From CAYNSB01 sp964399625 (GTDB lineage: Bacteria > Planctomycetota > Phycisphaerae > Phycisphaerales > UBA1924): a DNA stretch of 55,221 bases. A program made the translations under genes and the position numbers. Of the stretch, positions 47,578 through 55,221 are shown in pieces. Positions within the stretch are counted from its first letter, which is position 1. Each line of letters begins with the position of its first letter. Under the pieces are notes generated by a model, which worked only from the letters and a program-made list of their open reading frames with translations, was not told where the DNA came from and did not search any database. Where the stretch lies: NCBI GenBank assembly GCA_964399625.1, contig CAYNSB010000024.1, positions 1-55,221 of the forward strand. Direction: 5' to 3'.

Positions 47578-47580
47578 AAG
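47551..47580 (-). repeat. Family B repeat B6 spanning the stop codon of the 46846 gene
   Basis: The reverse strand reads CTTTCAGAGGCCGGAGCGG then AAGCGACCGGC. Read forward, its CTCTGA supplies the stop of the 46846 gene. This copy is inverted relative to the gene. Confidence 0.7.
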
Positions 47581-47619
47581 ATCTGAGGTGGTGCTGGTGC
47601 GTGTCAACAATCGGCGTTC

Positions 47620-48882
47620 ATGATCCGCATTCTCACGGATTCCGATGCGTTCGAGAACACGCACCAGCACGGCGTGCGGCGGTGGCTGACGCATGTGTGG
47701 CGGGAGATGGGAGCGTGTTCTGGGCAAGGGGTCGGTCGCGCGGAAGACATCCACGGGATTCGCTCGTCCGAGCCCGAGCTCATCCCGGGCGTGCACGTGA
47801 CGATGGTGCAGGGGCGGCGGCTGCGGGTGTCACTCCCCCATGAGCTCGTGAAGGGAAGTGATGGGGCCGGGACGATCATGCGGGTTGATGTTCCGCCGCG
47901 GTGGATGCTCAAAATGCCAGGCGATCTGCGGAAGGGCTTGCTCGCGCGGAGTCAGCGGAAGCGGATGGCGCGGCTGGCGGGCGAGCATGATGTGTTCATG
48001 GCCACATACTTCTCGCCGGGGCCTGGCGCGGGAAGGCGAGGAGAGGACGAGGGGAGAGGTGGAGGCACGGGCGACACGAAGTCGATCCCGGTGGTCTGCA
48101 CGCTCTACGACATGATCGTGGAGCGATACCCGGAGCAGTTCGAGGGAGAGTTTGCGATCGAGGAGATCCGGCGCAAGCGGCGCGGCATGGAAGCGGCGGA
48201 TGCGATCGTGTGCATTTCCGAGGCGACGAGGGCGGAGTTGGCGCGGGTGTATCCGCACCTGGCGGGCAAGGCGGTGGTGATTCATCCTGGGGCCGATCAT
48301 GTGGTGCCCGCGGGCGCGGGCGATGGGAATCGGCTGGCCGGGCGATACGTGGCGCACGTGGGCGCGCGGGCGGGGTACAAGAACGGGAGCACGCTGTTTC
48401 ATGCGCTGGCGCGCAGCGAGTGGCCCGAGGGCGTGAAGCTGGTGCTGATTGGGCCCGCGCTGACGCCCGAGGAGCGGCGCGATGTCGAGTTGCTGGGGAT
48501 TGGGGAGCGAATGATCTCGGTGCAGAACGTGCCGGACAGTTCGATGCGCGCGTTCGTGGGGCGGTCGCTGGGCGTGGTGAGCCCGAGCTTGTGCGAGGGG
48601 TTCGGGTTTCCTGTGGTGGAGGGGCAGAGGTACGGGGTGCCGGTGGCGTGCGCGGACACGCCGATCTATCGCGAGGTGGCGGGAGAGGGAGCGGAGTTCT
48701 TTGATCCGAAGGACTCGCGTGGGCTGGCGATGGCGGTGGCGGGGATGCTCGAGGCGGGGCGATCACGCGAGTTGGTCGAGGCCGGGCGGGAGAATGTGGA
48801 GCGGTTCACGTGGAGGCGTGCGGGGGAGGCGCATGTGGCGTTGGTGGAGAGGCTCAAAGCGAAAGGCGAACGGCGAAAGTGA
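47620..48882 (+). CDS. GT4-type glycosyltransferase
   Basis: A 420-residue GT-B fold enzyme: N-terminal domain with VVCTLYDMIVERYPEQF and AADAIVCISEATRAELARVYP, linker GRYVAHVGARAGYKNG, C-terminal donor domain with VKLVLIGPALTPEERRDV and the signature SLCEGFGFPVVEGQRYGVPV (the E-x7-E glycosyltransferase motif). It resembles mannosyl- or glucosyltransferases of polysaccharide assembly. No other polysaccharide genes adjoin it. A glycine-rich insert (residues about 135-155) lies in the N-domain. Confidence 0.88.
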   Translation: MIRILTDSDAFENTHQHGVRRWLTHVWREMGACSGQGVGRAEDIHGIRSSEPELIPGVHVTMVQGRRLRVSLPHELVKGSDGAGTIMRVDVPPRWMLKMPGDLRKGLLARSQRKRMARLAGEHDVFMATYFSPGPGAGRRGEDEGRGGGTGDTKSIPVVCTLYDMIVERYPEQFEGEFAIEEIRRKRRGMEAADAIVCISEATRAELARVYPHLAGKAVVIHPGADHVVPAGAGDGNRLAGRYVAHVGARAGYKNGSTLFHALARSEWPEGVKLVLIGPALTPEERRDVELLGIGERMISVQNVPDSSMRAFVGRSLGVVSPSLCEGFGFPVVEGQRYGVPVACADTPIYREVAGEGAEFFDPKDSRGLAMAVAGMLEAGRSRELVEAGRENVERFTWRRAGEAHVALVERLKAKGERRK

Positions 48883-48894
48883 GTAGGGGGAAGC

Positions 48895-48917
48895 GGGATT
48901 CGGGAATTGGGATTCGA
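48895..48917 (+). repeat. GGGATTCGGGAATTGGG repeat
   Basis: The inverse of the AATCCCGAAT repeat at 22421-22452, 12 bases after the GT4 gene and abutting A7. Confidence 0.5.
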
Positions 48918-48956
48918 GCACGCCCCGGCCCAGAGCGGCACGGGGCGTTGCACCGG
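48918..48956 (-). repeat. Family A palindrome A7 (inverted relative to gene)
   Basis: The reverse strand reads CCGGTGCAACGCCCCGTG...GGGGCGTGC. It lies 35 bases past the GT4 stop but opposite in orientation, the only intergenic exception, and just upstream of the rpsD promoter. Confidence 0.75.
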
Positions 48957-48965
48957 GCAACTGCC

Positions 48966-48994
48966 TTGACGGCGGGGCGGTTGGAACCTTTACT
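48966..48994 (+). promoter_or_regulatory. Candidate rpsD promoter
   Basis: TTGACG (48966-48971, 5 of 6) and TTTACT (48989-48994, 4 of 6) with a 17-bp spacer. Transcription from about 49001 would give rpsD a leader of about 160 nt. Confidence 0.55.
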
Positions 48995-48999
48995 TGGGG

Positions 49000-49162
49000 C
49001 CCGTTCGCACGTTGGGTGCGGCACGGGAACATCACTGCCTGGATGCGTTCCGCCCGAAGTCTCGGTCCCCGGAGCGTGTCGCCGCGGCGGAGTTGATCCG
49101 CAGCATCGCGGCACCCGCACCCGCCCCACTGGCGGATTGGTGCGTGGACGGAAGGAGTCACC
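49000..49162 (+). other. Long leader of rpsD
   Basis: About 160 nt between the candidate promoter and the rpsD ATG contain GC-rich pairing segments (for example CCGCACCC with GGATTGGTGCG) and no open frame of note. In other bacteria S4 represses its own mRNA through such a leader. I cannot fold it reliably by eye. Confidence 0.35.
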
Positions 49163-49765
49163 ATGGCTCGTTATGTTGGTCCCAAGGTTCGTCTATCTCG
49201 TCGCGTGGGCGTTCCGATCGCGGACGTTCCCAAGCACACCGCCAACGATCGGATCAAGAATCCGGCGGGCATGCACGGGTTTCGCGGGCGTCGCCTGCGT
49301 GACTACGGCGTGCGCATGAACGAGAAGCAGAAGGTGAAGTTCCACTACGCGGTGCTGGAGCGTCAGTTCCGGCGGTACATCGCGGAGGCGGGGCGCACGC
49401 CGGGCAACACGGGCTCCACGCTGATGGTTCTGCTGGAGCGTCGCCTGGACAACGTGCTGCGTCGCGCGGGGTTGGTGCGGACGGTGTGGGCGGCGCGTCA
49501 GATGGTGGCGCACGGTCACGTGCTTGTGAACGGTCGCAAGACGGACCGTCCGAGCTTTGAGGTGAAGGTGGGCGATTCGATCACGCTCAAGACCAAGGCT
49601 CAGAAGCTGGCGCGTGAGGCGATGGAGTCCTTGGCGGGGCACGAGGTGCCGGGGTGGATCGAGCTGAATCCTTCGGAGTTGTCGGTGAAGATCATCGCGA
49701 CCCCGACGCCGGACCAGATTCCGTTCGATGTGAACCCGAACCTGATCGTCGAGTTCTATCGCTAA
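49163..49765 (+). CDS. rpsD: Ribosomal protein S4
   Basis: A 200-residue S4 starting MARYVGPKVRLSRRVGVPIA, with ERRLDNVLRRAGLVRTVWAARQMVAHGHVLVNGRK of the S4 RNA-binding domain broken across about residues 92-127, and the C-terminal NPNLIVEFYR. It initiates 30S assembly. It lacks zinc-binding cysteines in the N-terminal region (C-minus type). The gene stands outside the alpha operon, with its own promoter and a strong terminator. GGAG lies nine bases before the ATG. Confidence 0.97.
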   Translation: MARYVGPKVRLSRRVGVPIADVPKHTANDRIKNPAGMHGFRGRRLRDYGVRMNEKQKVKFHYAVLERQFRRYIAEAGRTPGNTGSTLMVLLERRLDNVLRRAGLVRTVWAARQMVAHGHVLVNGRKTDRPSFEVKVGDSITLKTKAQKLAREAMESLAGHEVPGWIELNPSELSVKIIATPTPDQIPFDVNPNLIVEFYR

Positions 49766-49830
49766 AGCAGGGCCGAGGGGACGGGGGAGCGGGCGCGCGG
49801 CCCGAGCGTGGAAGGCTGGAATGGATCGCG

Positions 49831-49863
49831 GAGGACGGCACGGGCCGTCCTCCGTTTCTTTTT
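49831..49863 (+). terminator. Rho-independent terminator of rpsD
   Basis: A nine-base-pair stem GAGGACGGC/GCCGTCCTC (49831-49839 with 49844-49852) with loop ACGG, followed by TTTCTTTTT at 49855-49863, 66 bp past the rpsD stop. Confidence 0.92.
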
Positions 49864-49924
49864 GGGCGAGGAACGCGTCGGCGCGTGCGTCGTGCGGAAG
49901 CGGGGATTCCTACCATCGGGCCTC

Positions 49925-51907
49925 ATGCTCAAGTCCATCCGCAAGCACAACAAGAAGATCATGGTGGTGTTCAGCTCGATCCTGCTGCTCGCATGGCTGG
50001 CGCCGGAGACGGTGCGCCAGTTCGGGGCGTCGGGGGCGCGGACGATCGTGTCGCGAATGGACGGGGCGGCGATCCACGCCGACGAGTTCGCGATCGCGCA
50101 GCGGGAGGTGTCGGCGCTGGACCGGATCGCGGACTTCTTCGTGCGCGACCTGCTGCAGGTGCAGGATCGCAACCCGCACCACTGGGCGATGCTGGTGCGC
50201 GAGGCGGAGGCGGCGGGGCTGGTGGGCGGGCCCGAGGACGGCAAGGCGTTCCGGCGCGTCCTGGCGGAGGCGATGCTGCGGCGCGACCAGAACCTGATGG
50301 CGCAGCTGATGCGATCGAGCCCGACGCCCGAGCAGGTCGAGGGGATCCTGGATCGCCTGGGCAACGACGGCGTGAATCGGCACTTCGTCGAGCAGGGAAC
50401 GCGGAACCTGGGCGAGATCGACACGGCGCTGGCGCGGGCCAACGGGATCTACCGGCTCGTGAACCAGTACGGCGGGGCGGCGCGATTCTCGGACAAGCGC
50501 GCGGCGATGGCGATCCGCCATGATCGCGACGCGACGGTCATCGACGCGGTGGTGATCCCGGCGGCGCGCGTCGCGGCGAGCATGCCCGAGCCCACGGAGG
50601 CTGAGGTGCAAGCGCAGTTCGATCGGTTCAAGGGCGTGCGCCCGGGCGAGGGGGAGTACGGGATCGGGTACCTGCTGCCGGCGCGCGTGCGCCTCGAGAC
50701 GATGACGATCGATCGCGAGGCGATCGAGAAGGCGGTGACGCTGGACCCGGTCGAGGTGCTCAAGCGTCACAAGACGAACAAGGACAAGTACCGGGGCGAT
50801 TTCGGCGCGGACAAGGCGCGGGTCGAGAGCGACATGCGCGGCGAGATCGTCGAGCGTGCGCTGACGGACGCGCAGGCGGTGGTGCAGGCCGAGGTGCTGC
50901 GGGCCAAGCGCCTGCTGGGCGACGCGGGCAAGTTCAAGGTGCTGCCGGCGGACTGGGAGGCGACGCGCCCCTCGTGGGACTCGATCGCGAAGCTAATCGT
51001 GGAGACGGTGAAGAAGAACCAGAAGCTGGATATTCCGGCCCCGGTGGTGGCCCGGCGGACCGACTCGTGGCTCACGCGGCAGGACGTCGAGCGGCTGCCC
51101 GGGCTTGGGGCGGGGTTCCTGCGTCAGGGCTCGGTGCAGACGCCGGCGAGCGAGGTGCTGTTCGCGGCCAAGGAGTTCGGGGGTTCGGGCGAGGGGCTGG
51201 CGGTGCAGGCGGGGATGCCGATCGAGCTTCCGTTCGTGGATTCGCTGGGCAATCGCATCTACGTGACGCTGACGGCGGCGCGTGGAGAGTCGGCGCCGGA
51301 CGCGGTCGCGGAGATCCGCGAGCAGGTCTCCAAGGACGCGCGCACGCTGCGCGCGTTCGAGAGCCTGAGCGGGCGGCAGGACGAGCTGCGCCGGCTGGCG
51401 CTTGAGAAGGGTCTGGCGGCTGTCGCGGACCAGTTCCCGGCGGTGGCGGGCGTGAGCGATCCCAAGGACCCGGCGAGCAAGCCGTTGAGCGTGAACAAGG
51501 AGCTGATCGTCGAGCGGACGCAGACCATGGGCATGCGTGGGATCACGGATGAGGCGACGTTCCGGGCGCCGATCAACGCGGCGGCCGACGAGCTGGAGTC
51601 GCTGGGACTGACGGCGACGCTGCCGGCGGAGAAGGCGACGCTGGCGATCGCGGTCAAGTCGCGCTTGTCGGTGTCGGTGGTGGTGGTGAAGCGTCTGCGG
51701 CCGTTCACGCGGGAGGACTTCGCGGGCCGCGAGGGCGGGAGCATGCAGCGTGCGATGCAGGGCGAGTACGCGGACCTGGGCACGGATGTGTATCCGTTCT
51801 CGCTGCCGCAGATGCTCAAGCGTCACCGGTACGAGATGAAGGACACGCGGGTCGATACGCCCGAGGCGCTCAAGAAGCTCGAGAAGTCGGACAAGCCCGG
51901 GGCGTGA
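49925..51907 (+). CDS. PpiD/SurA-like membrane-anchored periplasmic chaperone
   Basis: A 660-residue protein starting MLKSIRKHNKKIMVVFSSIL, a PpiD-like N-terminal anchor (residues 9-27). A SurA_N-like helical region follows (ARTIVSRMDGAAIHADEFAI...). A recognisable parvulin core (with paired His) is not obvious, so it may be a PpiD-type chaperone that has lost prolyl isomerase activity. Such proteins assist outer-membrane protein folding after the Sec translocon. The start is the ATG at 49925; upstream sequence is the rpsD terminator. The terminator separates it from rpsD. Confidence 0.8.
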   Translation: MLKSIRKHNKKIMVVFSSILLLAWLAPETVRQFGASGARTIVSRMDGAAIHADEFAIAQREVSALDRIADFFVRDLLQVQDRNPHHWAMLVREAEAAGLVGGPEDGKAFRRVLAEAMLRRDQNLMAQLMRSSPTPEQVEGILDRLGNDGVNRHFVEQGTRNLGEIDTALARANGIYRLVNQYGGAARFSDKRAAMAIRHDRDATVIDAVVIPAARVAASMPEPTEAEVQAQFDRFKGVRPGEGEYGIGYLLPARVRLETMTIDREAIEKAVTLDPVEVLKRHKTNKDKYRGDFGADKARVESDMRGEIVERALTDAQAVVQAEVLRAKRLLGDAGKFKVLPADWEATRPSWDSIAKLIVETVKKNQKLDIPAPVVARRTDSWLTRQDVERLPGLGAGFLRQGSVQTPASEVLFAAKEFGGSGEGLAVQAGMPIELPFVDSLGNRIYVTLTAARGESAPDAVAEIREQVSKDARTLRAFESLSGRQDELRRLALEKGLAAVADQFPAVAGVSDPKDPASKPLSVNKELIVERTQTMGMRGITDEATFRAPINAAADELESLGLTATLPAEKATLAIAVKSRLSVSVVVVKRLRPFTREDFAGREGGSMQRAMQGEYADLGTDVYPFSLPQMLKRHRYEMKDTRVDTPEALKKLEKSDKPGA

Positions 51908-51929
51908 CGATCGTCGCGGGGGCCGCGCT

Positions 51930-53459
51930 TCAGACGCGGTGTCGGGCCCAGCCGCCGTGGCGGAATCGCCAGGCGAAGGCGACGGCGCGGAAGAGGATCT
52001 CGGTGCAGAGGCCGATCCAGAGCATGCGGAGGCTTGGCTCGAGTCCGAAGGGATTATGGATGATGCCGCCGCCCAGCGCGCGTGGGATGGGGATGTCCAC
52101 GCCCGAGAGGATGTAGACGAGCGGGAGCCGGCACGCGTAGGTCGTGATCCAGGTGATCCACATGACGACCTTGACGTCGCCGGCGCCGCGCATCGCCTGG
52201 CGGAACACGATGCTGATGGCGAAGGGCACCTGGATGAGCCCGGTGATGATGAGGCACTGGGGCGTGAGGTCCATGTGGGTGGGCTGGCCCGAGATCGTGG
52301 CGACGATGGTGCGCGGGATGAGCACGAACGCGACGCCCATGAGCCCCATCACCACGCCGGCGATCGTCGCGCACCAGGCGATGGCACGGCGTGCGAGCTG
52401 CGGGCTTCCCGCGCCCAGGTACTGACCCGTGAGCGTCGTGGCGGCGATGGCGATGGCGAAGCCGAGCTGGAAGCTGAAGGCCTCGACGCGGATGGCGAGG
52501 ATGTGGGCGCCGACGAGCCCGGGGCCCATCCAGTTGACCATGAGGATGATGAGGTAGTTGCCGAACCACATGCCGAGGGTTTCGAAGAAGTTGGGGAGCC
52601 CCACGCGGACGATGCGGGCCATGGTGATGGGATGGGGGCGGAGGCGCCGGGCGTGGAGCTTGAGCACCGTGGACCCGCGGACGAGGGTGGCGAGCACGAG
52701 CAGGGCGCCCGTGGCATGGGCGGTGAGCGTGCCGATGCCGATGCCCGTGACGCCGAGGTTGAATCCGAAGGGGTTGTGGAGGATGGTACGTGTGACGGCT
52801 TGTCCGTGGTCGATGGAGGTGGACTGGAGATCGACGCCGGCGAGCGACCAGGCGACGACGATGTTGACGATGTTGACGACGATGAGGGCGCGCATGGCGC
52901 GGAAGGAGTCGCCGCTGCCGCGGAGGCACGCGATGCCCGCGTACATGACGGCGACGACCGGGGCATCGATGGCGATGAACCGCATGTAGGTTCGGAAGGC
53001 GAACGCCGTGTCGGCGGGCAGGCCCATGACGGAGATGAGCACGGGGATCATCGCGAAGACGAGCAGGCCGACGAGCGCGCCCATGACGGCGGCGAGGAGC
53101 ATGGTCTGACCCACGGCGGCGTTGGCAACGGCGCGGCGTCCGGCGCCGATGGAGCGGGAGATGAGGGCGGTGGCGCCGACGTCCAGGGCGACGAAGACGA
53201 GCCCGATGAACCACATGAGGTACGAGGCGTTGCCGACGGCGTCGGTCGCGGGTTCGCTGATGCCCGCGGCGAGGATGGTGTCCACGAGGCCCACGAGCGA
53301 CCCGAGGATCGAGTCGACGAGCACGGGCCAGGCGACGGTGAAGATGGCTGCGGGAAGGGCGAGCCCGGCGAGACGGCCGAACTTCAGCCTTCCGTCGGGA
53401 GTGAGCCCGCCCGCGGTCTCGATCTGGGGCGGTGCGAGGGTTTCTTCGCTGGCGTCCAC
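51930..53459 (-). CDS. MATE-family efflux transporter
   Basis: A 509-residue MATE transporter with about 12 helices in two halves. Characteristic segments are GRLAGLALPAAIFTVAWPVLVDS, SLVGLVDTILAAGI, ALISRSIGAGRR, AGIACLRGSGDSF, VGLPNFFETLGMWFGN, AATTLTGQYLGAG and FRQAMRGAGDVK. It exports drugs or metabolites with Na+ or H+. The start is GTG at 53459 with GGAG six bases upstream; residues 1-25 are an acidic/proline cytoplasmic lead. Convergent with the PpiD-like gene. Confidence 0.93.
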   Translation of the reverse strand: MDASEETLAPPQIETAGGLTPDGRLKFGRLAGLALPAAIFTVAWPVLVDSILGSLVGLVDTILAAGISEPATDAVGNASYLMWFIGLVFVALDVGATALISRSIGAGRRAVANAAVGQTMLLAAVMGALVGLLVFAMIPVLISVMGLPADTAFAFRTYMRFIAIDAPVVAVMYAGIACLRGSGDSFRAMRALIVVNIVNIVVAWSLAGVDLQSTSIDHGQAVTRTILHNPFGFNLGVTGIGIGTLTAHATGALLVLATLVRGSTVLKLHARRLRPHPITMARIVRVGLPNFFETLGMWFGNYLIILMVNWMGPGLVGAHILAIRVEAFSFQLGFAIAIAATTLTGQYLGAGSPQLARRAIAWCATIAGVVMGLMGVAFVLIPRTIVATISGQPTHMDLTPQCLIITGLIQVPFAISIVFRQAMRGAGDVKVVMWITWITTYACRLPLVYILSGVDIPIPRALGGGIIHNPFGLEPSLRMLWIGLCTEILFRAVAFAWRFRHGGWARHRV

Positions 53460-53594
53460 GTCGGGCTCCGGCGGCCCGAGGGGCTCGCGAGTGCGATGGT
53501 AGGTCGAGGCGGCTCGCCCCCCACCGCGACGCGCGACTCGGGTCTTGCGCCGCGAAGCACGCCTCGCCAGGGGCGGGCGCGGCGACGCCTCGAG

Positions 53595-54446
53595 TCAGCC
53601 GGAGATGAGTGCGCGGGCGCGGTCGGCGATGGCGCGGAGGAAGACGTCGATGGAGGCGCGGGGTTTGACGGCGTTGGGGCGCACGATGAGGGCGGTCACG
53701 TCATCGTCCAGGTGGTCGCCCGTGGACGCGGCGCGCACGGCGTCGACGAAGGCGCCGGCGAGGAGCTCGGGGCGGGATGCGTCGAGGTCGCTCAGGAGAC
53801 GGAGGAGGCCGACCTCGCCGAGTTGTCGCCCGCTCGCGTCCTTGGCCTCGGCGAGGGCGTCGGTGTAGAAGAGGACGAGGTCGTCGCTCTCGAGCTCGAA
53901 CCGGGCCTCGTCGTAGAGCGTGGGCTCGGCGATGCCCAGCGGGATGTTGGCCAGGCCCTTGCTCGTGGGCTTGAAGTCCAGCTTCTCCCAGCGGCGTGCG
54001 CGGGCGCGATAGACCAGGGGGCGGGGATGCCCGGCGTTGCTGATGATGAGGGCGTTGTCGGGCGCCCAGTAGGTGGCGACGACGGCGGTCGCGAAGCCGC
54101 CCGCCTCGGAGATCGACGCGAACTCGGCGTTGAGGGATCGCATGAGCTTGGTCTGATCGATGACGTTCACGAAGCGGCGCATGAGCGTGCGGAGCGTGGA
54201 GGCGACATCGGCGACGCCCGAGCCGTGGCCCGAGACATCGGCGACGAGCAGACGCGTGATGTTCCCCGTGGCGCACGAGCTGACGTAGTGGATGTCGCCG
54301 CCCGCGTGGTCGCCCTCGTAGGGGCGCGAGTAGACCCAGGCGTCGAGCCCGGGCATGACGACGCCGCTGCTGACGGCCTGGTTGCCGCCCCAGACCTCCA
54401 TGCACTGCATGGTGACGGGCGTGGTTGGGTCGGCGGCGTGGGTCAT
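53595..54446 (-). CDS. RsbU/SpoIIE-type PP2C protein phosphatase
   Basis: A 283-residue protein with the SpoIIE phosphatase domain: metal-binding YEGDHAGGDIHYV (GGD near residue 50), LLVADVSGHGSGVADVAS, LIISNAGHPRPLVYR, DDLVLFYTDALAEAKDASG and DDDVTALIVR. It dephosphorylates anti-anti-sigma-type proteins in partner-switching control. No sensor domain is fused and no anti-sigma gene is in the window. It begins MTHAADPTTPV at 54446. Confidence 0.92.
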   Translation of the reverse strand: MTHAADPTTPVTMQCMEVWGGNQAVSSGVVMPGLDAWVYSRPYEGDHAGGDIHYVSSCATGNITRLLVADVSGHGSGVADVASTLRTLMRRFVNVIDQTKLMRSLNAEFASISEAGGFATAVVATYWAPDNALIISNAGHPRPLVYRARARRWEKLDFKPTSKGLANIPLGIAEPTLYDEARFELESDDLVLFYTDALAEAKDASGRQLGEVGLLRLLSDLDASRPELLAGAFVDAVRAASTGDHLDDDVTALIVRPNAVKPRASIDVFLRAIADRARALISG

Positions 54447-54560
54447 GCGGTGGGTACGGTGCGAGTCGCTTGGCGGATTGCGGTTTGGATGCTCGAACGT
54501 GCTGCAGGATTCGGGGCGCCGAGCCTTCGTTCATTCAGGGCTGTCGGTCCGATGGGCACG

Positions 54561-54590
54561 GCACGCCCCGCAGAGCACGGAGCGTGGCAC
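54561..54590 (-). repeat. Family A palindrome A8, 3' of meaB
   Basis: The reverse strand reads GTGCCACGCTCCGTGC...GGGGCGTGC, a shorter variant, 7 bases after the meaB stop in gene orientation. Confidence 0.75.
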
Positions 54591-54597
54591 ACCTCTT

Positions 54598-55221
54598 TCA
54601 GGAAAGGAGCAGGTCGAGCAGTTGGGCGATGCCCTGGCCCTTGGTCGCGACGGTCTCGACGATGGGGCGACGGCCGGCGACGTCCTTGAGATCGCGGACG
54701 AGTTCGTGCTCGCCGGGGTGGTCGGCCTTGTTGCAGACGAAGAGGTCGGCGATTTCCAGGAGGCCGGCCTTGTCCATCTGGATGGCGTCGCCCATGCCGG
54801 GGGTGAGGACGACGGCGGTGCGATCGACGAAGGAGCGGATCCTGGTCTCGTTCTGGCCGGCGCCGACGGTCTCGATGAAGAGGGTGTCGTAGGCCTGGGG
54901 CGCGGCTTCGTGGGCGCCGCCGATGAGCTCGATGATCTCTGGGAGGGCGTGGTAGTCCTCGCCGCTGATGGCGAGGGAGCGGTAGAAGACGGATTCATCG
55001 AGGCGGTTGAAGTCGACGCGGAGGCGGTCGCCCAGGAGCGCGCCCCCGGTGATGGGGCTCATGGGGTCGAAGGCGACGGCGGCGCACCTTCCCGAGAAAC
55101 TCGGCTCGGCGGACTGAACCCGACGCGCGAACTCGGAGGCCATTTGGGCGACCAGGGTGCTCTTGCCCGCGCCGGGCGAGCCGGTGACGCCGGTGACGCG
55201 GGCCGGGCGGCGTCGCGGGGC
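54598..55221 (-). CDS. meaB: MeaB/ArgK-family GTPase, C-terminal part (5' end outside the window)
   Basis: 207 codons run from the window edge to a stop at 54598. The P-loop GSPGAGKST lies at 55185-55159 (reverse strand), upstream of the first internal ATG, so the true start is beyond the window. The family motifs are AFDPMSPITGGALLGDRLR, ETVGAGQNE, TPGMGDAIQMDKAG and NKAD. MeaB chaperones adenosylcobalamin-dependent mutases such as methylmalonyl-CoA mutase. The mutase gene may lie next to it outside the window. Confidence 0.93.
   Translation of the reverse strand, partial: APRRRPARVTGVTGSPGAGKSTLVAQMASEFARRVQSAEPSFSGRCAAVAFDPMSPITGGALLGDRLRVDFNRLDESVFYRSLAISGEDYHALPEIIELIGGAHEAAPQAYDTLFIETVGAGQNETRIRSFVDRTAVVLTPGMGDAIQMDKAGLLEIADLFVCNKADHPGEHELVRDLKDVAGRRPIVETVATKGQGIAQLLDLLLS

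Noticed and set aside
51939..54689. Long rightward open frame (about 916 codons) antisense to the MATE and RsbU-like genes
   Set aside because: Glu/Gly/Asp/Ala-rich reverse image of two well-supported genes.

Overview
The window is about 55 kb of high-GC bacterial chromosome, very probably from a member of the Planctomycetota close to Phycisphaerales. Three things support this: a gene complement rich in planctomycete-style proteins (two membrane proteins with a C-x2-C...CPECG zinc ribbon, FolE2, futalosine-pathway MqnD); several interspersed palindromic repeat families of the kind I associate with planctomycete genomes; and very GC-rich coding sequence. The placement rests on pattern recognition only. 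Two 10-N scaffold gaps (23138-23147 and 45858-45867) show it is a draft or metagenome-type assembly.

Layout. 1-3.05 kb: the leftward ribosomal cluster rplK-rplA-rplJ-rplL followed by a terminator/attenuator hairpin and the 5' end of rpoB. 3.3-4.6 kb: a frameshifted secreted protein and tRNA-Ser(GGA). 4.7-12.4 kb: a four-repeat membrane protein, a PAP2 phosphatase, an ArnT/PMT-like glycosyltransferase translationally coupled to truB, membrane proteins, and folE2. 12.5-19.5 kb: the cell-elongation pair mrdA-rodA, rsmG and a DinG-type helicase. 19.5-21.7 kb: a leftward cysE-cysK-DCC oxidoreductase operon with overlapping start/stop codons. 22.5-25 kb: asnB with repeat DNA and a scaffold gap in its glutaminase domain. 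25-33.5 kb: an MscS channel, an amidase lipoprotein, a zinc-ribbon membrane protein, a YggS-like PLP protein, a peroxiredoxin and gpmI. 33.9-38.4 kb: a repeat-bearing hypothetical gene, a SlyX-like protein, a PagL-like protein, a two-gene HPt/diguanylate-cyclase pathway, a double DUF1801 protein and a GyrI-like protein. 38.4-38.9 kb: a cluster of repeats. 38.9-46.7 kb: smpB, an FAH-family hydrolase divergent from an ArsR/SRPBCC operon, a lower-GC hypothetical gene, a DUF899 protein, mqnD and purF. 46.8-55.2 kb: a zinc-ribbon protein, a GT4 glycosyltransferase, rpsD, a PpiD/SurA-like protein, a MATE transporter, an RsbU-like phosphatase and the 3' part of a MeaB-type GTPase gene.

Two large-scale signals stand out. 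First, palindromic elements of family A sit mostly just downstream of stop codons in the same orientation as the gene (rodA, rsmG, gpmI, mqnD, meaB, and the amidase behind a family B copy). Related elements have also entered reading frames, in asnB and the 33.9 kb gene, and one ends the 46.8 kb gene. Second, the base-composition strand bias flips from C-rich to G-rich on the + strand at about 36.2 kb, inside one intact response-regulator gene, and the ribosomal genes on both sides are transcribed away from that point. A replication-associated or inversion boundary is the natural explanation, but I see no DnaA boxes to prove an origin.

No CRISPR array, insertion sequence with a transposase, prophage or recognisable defence island is visible.
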